From NCBI GenBank assembly GCA_034509735.1, contig JACGWO010000012.1:4933367-4997366 (forward strand): 64,000 nt of DNA. Direction: 5' to 3'. The translations under genes were made by a program, and so were the position numbers. The notes beneath the pieces were generated by a model. That model did not search any database and was not told where the DNA came from. It was given only the letters and a program-made list of their open reading frames with translations. Origin of the DNA: Sesamum alatum (Eukaryota > Streptophyta > Magnoliopsida > Lamiales > Pedaliaceae). This document shows, one piece after another, positions 56,566-64,000 of the stretch; positions within the stretch are counted from its first letter, which is position 1; each line of letters begins with the position of its first letter.

Positions 56566-59500
56566 TCTATATAAAAGTATGAATCCATGTAAAGATTTTT
56601 TTTATTTTTTTTAACTTAACTAAAATATCCCTGTGATATTTTTATTGTTAAGGATAAGAACGTAAATTAATAGACTTATTAACTCCTATTATAATTATCA
56701 CTAGTAAATGTTGCTTTCAATGTAAAATATTAACTCTTCAACTTCTATTGTTGATACATAAGTTCGTTAGTACATTGATATCAAATAAATATAAACTTAA
56801 TTTTTTTTTAATGAAGGTATTTTCAATAGTATATATATATATATGTATACCTATATTATATATGTCATACAACATATATATAATTAATATTATAAAGTAT
56901 GAATAAGATCAAAATATTTATATTTCTTAATATCTTAGAGAAAATATGGAGAACAAATAATTCCATCTAGCTTGATTTAATTAAAAATTACGTAATATTT
57001 GATTCAGTTATAGGGTTATAAAAAAAAGATTCTAAAAATGGAAAGTAAATTTAAGATATTAAATAGAACTTATAGAATGAATACATTTTAATAAGTAAAT
57101 GATAAGTTGGTTCTATTTGTTTCACGCAAAACATACAAAATATATTAAAAAAATTGATCTGAATATTTTATGATTCTACATATATAAACTTAAAACTTTT
57201 TCTTTATGGAACAAACTAAACTTTAGTAAGATTCATCTAACATATGCAAGTTTTTTGAGAAACATGATATATAATCTAAAAAAATTTATTTCTTCTAATT
57301 TTTTTGTGATAAGTATATATGTGTAAATAATTATAATAATTTTAAAATGAAACCAGTTAAACTTGATTGTGACATTAACCTTAAGCCAAACATAATTTCT
57401 TGAGCTTCTAATAAAATGATAGCGTTGTAGTCAGGAAAATTATGAAATAATGTGAAATAAACAATTAAAGATATATAGGTGATTGAGAACATATACTTTG
57501 GACTAATTAAATATGAATCTCCATATTGACCAATTAATATATTTTTAATAAAGTTATCTAATTTATTTATATACAAAATAATACAAATATTCCTCAAGTA
57601 AGAAATTTATGAAAATTAATAATCTTATTAATTGAAAGTAATTGCATATATATAGTACAAATAAGTTTTATTGTTATGATTTATATTTTTTTGGTCCCAA
57701 AGTTTAAAATGATATTTAATATATATTATTCTAAGTTAATATATATCTATCTGTAACTAAATCTATGTCACAAATGGTTTCTTTCGCTTTTTATTTACCT
57801 AAATTGCCTTTATAACATTATTTTTATAGGATTAATTAAATATCTAAATCTATCTATAATACTACAGAAAAATCAATAATTTGGAAAGTTTTTGTAATAT
57901 CTAAGAATCAATAAGGTCTTCTATTTTAAGAATATCTAAAACCTACTATAATCAATTGCGGTAAAAATTGTCACGTTCAAACACAAACCCGAAAACAATA
58001 TGATTTACAAAGATAAAGTTAACATTAATTAAATGGATGGCATGTTCATGATTATTTTGATTGATTTTATAGTAGAAGATAAAGTTATTATGTTATTAAT
58101 GATCATGTTTAATTATTAAATATTTAAATTCATGTACTCTTAATATTATTTACCTAATATACAAGATGTATTAGGATGAAAAAATAAGACATCATGAATT
58201 AGAAATATTCTAGCCTAATTCTTCTAGAGAGGCACAAGTATATTGAAAAAAGTTAAGGAGTATAAATTTATTCATATGACATTGTTCTTGAAGTTAACAA
58301 AGATCCGTACTTATTAAAAGTTTGATAATAATATCAACAATATTACATATATTCTCATAGTTTCATCAAGTTTTAATTGATATGTATTGCTAAAACTTCA
58401 TACATTAAAAGTTCATCTTAGATTTCATTGGATTTGCACTTAAGTTATTAAAATTAGATATTCTTGATATAGGATAATGGTAGCAAAAATTATTGTTTTG
58501 ATTATATAATTGGTTGTAAGAAACGATAGATTAATTTATATTATTGACGTACTTAATATTTTTTCTGTCAATTAAAACAATATCTTATATTAGAATCTTA
58601 TTTTATCTTCTATTAATACTATTTACTTTCTTAGTGATTAATGTTTTGAGCATATTAAAAGTTTTTTCTACTAAATCTTCTATATAAGTACGAGAAAGTA
58701 GATTTTAGAATAAAATTTACTTTTCATTCTCTATTTGTACATTTTTATTGTTTTTACGGTAAACAACTATAAATATATGTACGCAATACAATTAATACTT
58801 TAGTTTATTTTCTGAAGATTTTTTTTGAAATTATAATGTTCAATAATAATAGAACAACCACTATGTTTCTACATTACTTTTTTTTATTCTTTTCAACATT
58901 AATCATCTTGAGAATGTCATTATATGAACTTCTTTTTACATAACTTGAACAATAATAAAACAATAATTTCACCATGCTTGGTAGAAATATTAAATTGAAT
59001 TTACCATCTATATATCAAAAACATCAATAGTTGTTCATATTAGCAATACTCCTTTTCTTTTATAGGAAAATGAAAATTATAAGTTACTTATAATTATATG
59101 TTATCTTGTTAGCATTCGTAGTTTATTAGTTCTAATTGCCATGTTATAGAATTTAAATTTGTCAAACTTGGATATAATTAAAAGCATTTCACATGTCTAG
59201 CTTATAAAATTTTAACTTCCTTCAACTATATTTGCTCTTTAAAGAGTTTACTTGCATTTTCAGAACATGCGACTAAAATTAATACTTTTTTTTTATCATA
59301 TTTCAAATTTTATGCGAACTCTTATTTTATTTGTGTTATAATTCGTAACAAAAACAATTTTTTTTTATATTTGTAGGTTTCTTTTCTCCATACAGGAATG
59401 TTATAATTTAACAATTTCTTATCTTTGGAGTATAAAAAATTTTAATTTAATGCAGTTGGCCATTGTTTGTATTTTTATTCTCAAAATTACTAATTGTTAG

Positions 59501-60200
59501 TTTATGGCATTACTCCAAATATTACAGAGATATGAGCCTATGAGAATCTACCAAAATTTTGTGAGTGTATTGTAATGTGATTTTATTTGAGTTTCTTATA
59601 ATGTGAGTTTATAGATTGAACCGATGTATGTTTCAGTTTATTAATATTGATATAAAATCACCATTCGAATGGATATAAAAAAGAGATACATCCATATTAA
59701 AGAAGGAAATCGAAACTAAAACATCAATTAACTCACTTAATTTTGATAAGAATGTGATGCGGTATCTTGTGAAAATGACAGAAATAGTAAACGAAGAATA
59801 AGAAAGACAATACTGAAATTCAAACCCCAAGCAATGGGGAGATGATTAATAATTTCATAACCCAAGAAATTCATGAAACCAATCAAGAGGATTTTCCTGC
59901 CAACAGAATCGAACAAGAAAATGAATAACCGAACCATATATTTACATAACAACTTATTTAGTTATTTTTTATTTAGCTTTCGATTTTTCATTGAGTAGAA
60001 ATTTTTACAATAATTTTTAAAACTTCAAATCATTAGCTTAATGATAAGATCTTTTCATTTATAAAGTACTTATTAAACTTTAATATTAACGTTTCTTAAT
60101 TTATGAATACCTTATACTTTTTATTAATTAAACTTTTAAATCATATAATCTTTTTGTTAAGGTAATAAGCATTATGTGTAACGCACGTGCCCCCTACTAG
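56566..60200 (+). mobile_element. Helitron-like element, non-autonomous (3.6 kb)
   Basis: The 5' end TCTATATAAAAGTATGAAT is identical in its first 19 bases to the aligned start of the 29507-34844 element. It lies at the end of a (TCTATA)n run from about 56544, so the first base is uncertain. The 3' end has AACGCACGTGC followed by CTAG at 60197-60200 and then T. The 3' hairpin is partly eroded on its left arm. No Rep/helicase coding found. The right end abuts a copia remnant. Confidence 0.6.
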
Positions 60201-61050
60201 TATCAACAAAAAGTTGAATGAAATCCATATTGATGATTACACCAAAATAAGAACATTGGGTTAGAAAGTTCAAGGCTTATGACATTCCACCTGATATCAC
60301 AATCTCATTATGTTGAGACTGTACTTAGAAAGTTCAAGGCTTATGACATTCCACCTGCTAAAACTCATGTAGATCTAAATTTACACTTATCAAAGAGCAA
60401 AGGTGAACCCAAATGTCAAATTGAATACTCAAGAATAATTGGTAGTTTAATGTACATCATGAATTGCACTCATCCTAATATTGCACACTCATTCAACAAA
60501 ACTGAGTAGATTTACAAGTAATCATAGCAAAGATCATTGGAAGGGGTTGATTAGGGTCCTTAAATACCTAAAATACACTTCAAACTATGGATTACATAAT
60601 ACAAGATATCCAGTTGTGTTAGAAGGATACAATGATGCCAATTGGATATCCATTACTAAAGATACTAAGTCCACAAATGGTTATGTATTCACCACTGGAG
60701 GTGGTGCAATATCTTGGAAGTCCTCAAAATAAATGTGTGTATCTCGTTCTACAATAGAATCCGAGTTTATAGCTTTCGATAAAGTTAGAGAAGAAGCTGA
60801 ATGGCTCCGTAATTTTTTGGCGGACATTCCTTGTTGGACAAAACCAGTGCCTGCAATCATGATACATTGTGATAGTCAGTCGGCTATTGGAGGGGCACAA
60901 AGCAGTATGTACAATGGTAGATCTAGAGATATACGTCGAAGACATAATACCATAAGATAGTTGATCTCGAATGGAATCATATCTATTGACTATATAAAGT
61001 CAAATGATACACAATAGGCCTTTCTCGAGATCAAGTATACTATTCGTTGA
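60201..61050 (+). pseudogene. Ty1-copia polyprotein 3' part (RT tail and RNase H), broken
   Basis: The RT tail reads SQSHYVETVLRKFKAYDIPP, then [20 protein letters not shown]. After a frame shift near 60500 the frame continues [20 protein letters not shown]. RNase H follows: [25 protein letters not shown], then TAA at 60730 (a Gln codon in the family). Beyond it come STIESEFIAFDKVREEAEWL, IHCDSQSAI and RSRDIRRRHNTIR. Further stops lie at 60958 and about 61015. The acidic RNase H residues (Asp, Glu, Asp) are visible, but the frame is broken. A 33-bp stretch (TTAGAAAGTTCAAGGCTTAT and on) is directly repeated at 60261 and 60325. Upstream gag, protease and integrase are absent. Ty1-copia is a plant genome retrotransposon. 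Confidence 0.85.
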
Positions 61051-61605
61051 GGGAAATGTTATTAAAACCCGACAATTAAATTTTTATAGCGATAACCCAA
61101 CCTTGTTGATTGGAGATCCCAAGATCTTGATTCAACGGGACAACTAAGTTATAAAGATTGTGAAAAACACTTGGAGTTTTACTCCTTCCTATTCCTATGA
61201 CATGTAGTGATGTTGGTTAATGGTAGAGGTTAAGCTATAAGCTTTTAATGATTCCTATACTAAGTCAAGTATAGTATAGGAGATTACCTATATAAGTGTG
61301 AAGATGGGCCGTTTCAAATGTAAAACACTTATGAATCCAAGATGATGTCTAGGGTCAAAATGGACTCAACCCTGAGAACCAAAGATATTAGAGAAGGCAT
61401 TGTGGAGGCACTATGTCTTGGTTTACACCAAAGGTCAAACAGTTCAAGACATCATGTTCACTTATTAGCCAAGTAAATCCAATGGTATTCCTCTAAGGAA
61501 GGTTCAAAGCCACAAGCTACCTTTCCCAATGTAATGACTTTTTGGTTGAAACTCTCTTAAGTGTATGCATGTTCATATTCATTAATTTTCATTAATATGG
61601 GGGAT
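61051..61605 (+). other. Copia 3' untranslated region and polypurine tract
   Basis: Non-coding sequence between the last RNase H motif and the LTR. The polypurine tract TATGGGGGAT (61596-61605) is directly followed by TGTTG, the usual start of an LTR. Confidence 0.6.
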
Positions 61606-62390
61606 TGTTGAAAAATGATGAATGATAAATTAAAGAATAAATTTATTTAATAAATTTATGTCTTTCGGATTAAATCGTGATAATTGATTAGTTACGATGT
61701 AAGACGCATAACAAGCTCATGACACGTGGATAATGGTTGATGACGTCCAATCATCATCTGATCGTGTCTAATCAACTGGAAAGGTGTGTCATTTGGTTGA
61801 AATGATGTGTCCATTGGGTGAAACCCTTTGGGTGAAACGATGCATCTGTTTGGTGAAATGATATGTCCTTTGGGTGAAATGATGCGTCCATTCGGATGAA
61901 AAGTCATAACCTTTCAAATGTATCTTTTTTTATTGGACATGCCCATTCAATGACACATTTCCAGCTTCTATAAATTGGCCTCCCATTACATTTCAATTCA
62001 TTCGATCAATTCCATTGAATTCATTCCATAGCATTATTAAGCACTAAAGCATCTTGCAAGCATAGGTTTACTAAGAGAGTTCTAAAATATTATTTAGTTC
62101 ACCGTTTCTCAAAGTTTGTAGTGTTGCTACTTTGAGATTGTAAGTCGTTGTATTTTGGGAGACAAGTTGTCGTTTTCGTTAGCACCAGAGTGAGACAATA
62201 ATTGTTTTAAAGATAAAGAATCTAACTTTTACCTCGACTTCATAATACACAAACTCTCGTATATCCCTTAAGTTCTCTTAGTACCTTCATTGAGAAAAGG
62301 CTTCTTCTGGTGGGGACAATGACCAATGAGAAGGTGTTGTTCGAAGTGCTTTTTCTTTGACTATTTGCGACGACACCAGATTGTTTGGGT
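61606..62390 (+). mobile_element. Copia 3' LTR (right border uncertain)
   Basis: It begins TGTTGAAAAATGATG after the polypurine tract. It has a TATA box CTATAAAT at 61968-61975 with AT-rich then C-rich sequence after it, as in plant copia LTRs. I cannot fix the right end, as no second LTR is in the window. Candidates are CA dinucleotides near 62320 and 62390. Confidence 0.5.
61793..61900. repeat. ~22-bp repeats TTTGGGTGAAAYGATG in LTR U3
   Basis: About five degenerate units, TTTGGTTGAAATGATGTGTC through TTTGGGTGAAATGATGCGTC, upstream of the LTR TATA box. Tandem units in U3 often act as enhancer-like elements in plant LTRs; here that is only inferred. Confidence 0.65.
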
Positions 62391-63135
62391 TCAAGATAAA
62401 AATAATTCAAAATATATTAACTGGATTGTTTGCAATTAAATCAAACTCCAATTTCTAGAATTACGAAGATCAAACTTGTTTCTTCTCTCTTTTTGTTTTC
62501 TTTCTTCCTTTCTCCCCAAAGTCCCCTTTACTCTCTCGTTGAGTGAGTTTTTATATTAGCTGGAAGAATTGCTCATTCATTACAGGTTGATGGTGGGCGT
62601 GGATTATGCCACCTTGTCCTCTTGAATCTGGACTTCCCTCTAAGCTTCATTCATCGGGGTCATACCAGCTACATCATATTCTTTGTACCTGGACTGGATT
62701 CTAAGCCCCATACGTTAGAGACAATTAAGTTGGTCAATAATAGTAAGCATAATCTAATCATATAACTTCCTAAACATACTCAATTATTCCATTAAGGAAA
62801 TTCCAATTTTGATTATAGAGAATATAGTTTGTTAATAAATTATTCAATTTACCATAACACATATTTACCCTCTTATTAACTTATGACTTACATATTGTAG
62901 GTCAAACAAATATTTTTGACAAAATTAAGGGTAAAAAGATATATAAGAATAGTTTGGTTAGAAAAAATTTATTTAACATGTAATAAGTCAGTAGTAAATT
63001 ATTTTTGTTTTTTTTTGTTGATATCAGTAATTTTTTGAATTTCGACTAATGAATGGATCTATTTGTTGGATGAAAACAAACATTAAAAAAAAATTAGATA
63101 TATTTTTTCAAACTAGTGTAATTATCTAGGGATTA
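62391..63135. other. Spacer, no gene seen
   Basis: Moderately AT-rich with a less biased stretch at 62580-62700. No reading frame or repeat was recognised. Confidence 0.4.
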
Positions 63136-63138
63136 GGG

Positions 63139-63480
63139 AAATTATAATTTACGTCCCATAACTTACCTCATTTGTAATTTTGGTCCCATTATTTTACTAC
63201 TCAATAAATTTAGTCCCACAAATTCAAAAAAATTACAATTTACGTTCTATTAACACTTTTCTTTAAATTGTTAACAAAAAATGCACGTGCCAAACATATG
63301 CTCTATTAACTTTGTTTCTTAAATTAGATGTCCATTCGTTAACAATTTAACGAAAAGTGTTGATGGAACGTAAATTATAATTCTTTTAGATTTGTGTGAC
63401 TAAATTTGTCGAATCACAAAATAATAAAAAATTAAAATTACAAATAAAATAAATTATGGAACGTAAATTACAAAGTTTTC
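63139..63480. mobile_element. Inverted-repeat element, AATTTACGTYCCATAA arms
   Basis: The left arm ATAATTTACGTCCCATAACT, TTGTAATTTTGGTCCC and TACAATTTACGTTCTATTAA pairs with the right arm GTTGATGGAACGTAAATTAT and ATTATGGAACGTAAATTAC. The inner loop has TTAAATTGTTAACAAAAAAT against TTCGTTAACAATTTAACGAA. About 340 bp, non-coding MITE/fold-back type. Confidence 0.65.
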
Positions 63481-64000
63481 ATAATTATCTCTTATTTAAT
63501 TTTTTCAATTTCGAATGTTGACCTATATATGCCGACAGCGTTTCATGTCGTGTGGACAGAAGCATTCCTCGAAGTTAGCAACTGCAGATCACGTTTCCTT
63601 AAGAATTGGATCAGATGAAATAAATCGTGAAAATGAGTTCATTCTTTTTCTTTTTTCTTTTTTGTTTTTTTTTTTTTTTGATAAGGTAAAAAAAAAATCA
63701 TTTTATTCAAAATTATTAGTTTAATTCCAATTATCATAAAATGCATTTTTCATTATAAAATTAACCTCTTATCCAAATTATATTTTTTTTAAAAAAAAAG
63801 AATAAATTAGAAGACACTGCAAATGTCAAATTAAATTTCATATGAGGTACAAAATTTTCTTCTAAAGTTCTTGTAAAATCGGAATACATCAAAATTATTC
63901 CAATCAACCTTGTTATAAATATAGGCATATACAGTTTAATTATAAATATTAACTTATATTAATATAATATATATAATTATCTTCTTTCAAAAAAATTATT
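63481..64000. other. Right flank, no gene supported
   Basis: A short less AT-rich stretch (63520-63625) has an open frame of 69 residues, without splice or family support. The rest is poly-A/T rich. Confidence 0.35.

Noticed and set aside
63515..63724. 69-residue frame near the right edge
   Set aside because: Second half is poly-Phe from a T tract, and the first half matches no family I recognise.

Overview
The window reads as nuclear DNA from a flowering plant, most likely a eudicot. The genes are interrupted by GT-AG introns, the spacers are very AT-rich, and most of the length is plant-type transposon sequence. Protein style (type I sucrose transporters, a PSK SIMULATOR-like DUF668 protein) would fit an asterid, but I cannot name a species. 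There is no prokaryotic or organellar gene organisation.

Layout. (1) 1-5.6 kb holds the 3' two-thirds of a DUF3475/DUF668 gene (PSI1-like), read left to right, with a 1-kb non-autonomous PIF/Harbinger-like element in its upstream intron. (2) 5.6-17.4 kb is AT-rich gene-poor DNA. It contains a minisatellite, short inverted-repeat elements (at least five belong to one GGGTAAATTA-ended family), a second TTA-flanked element, two related tRNA-derived SINEs and a 3-copy tandem repeat. (3) 17.4-23.3 kb carries two intact-looking sucrose/H+ symporter genes in tandem, same strand, 0.87 kb apart. Both are complete (506 and 498 aa). They share the last three intron positions; the first has an extra intron and the second uses a GC-AG intron. 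(4) 23.9-29.1 kb is a Mutator-like element with long inverted ends and a 10-bp target duplication, split by a nested Helitron on the minus strand. (5) 29.5-34.8 kb is a second Helitron-like element. (6) 35.8-55.3 kb is a ~19.6-kb CACTA (En/Spm) composite. Two related elements lie head to tail, each with a broken TNP2/TNPD-type transposase, a broken Transposase_24-type second gene, and GGAACGGT/ACCGTTCC subterminal repeats. (7) 56.6-60.2 kb is a third Helitron-like element. It abuts the 3' part of a decayed Ty1-copia retrotransposon (RT tail, RNase H, polypurine tract, 3' LTR) at 60.2-62.4 kb. (8) The last 1.6 kb is AT-rich with one inverted-repeat element.

How the parts relate. Only the PSI1-like gene and the two transporters look like working host genes. 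The transporters suggest a local tandem family for phloem or sink sucrose transport. Everything from 23.9 kb on is a nested transposon block. No novel host system such as a gene cluster was found. The most informative structures are the tandem CACTA composite with shared nonsense codons, the three related Helitron ends, and the gene-structure differences between the two transporters.
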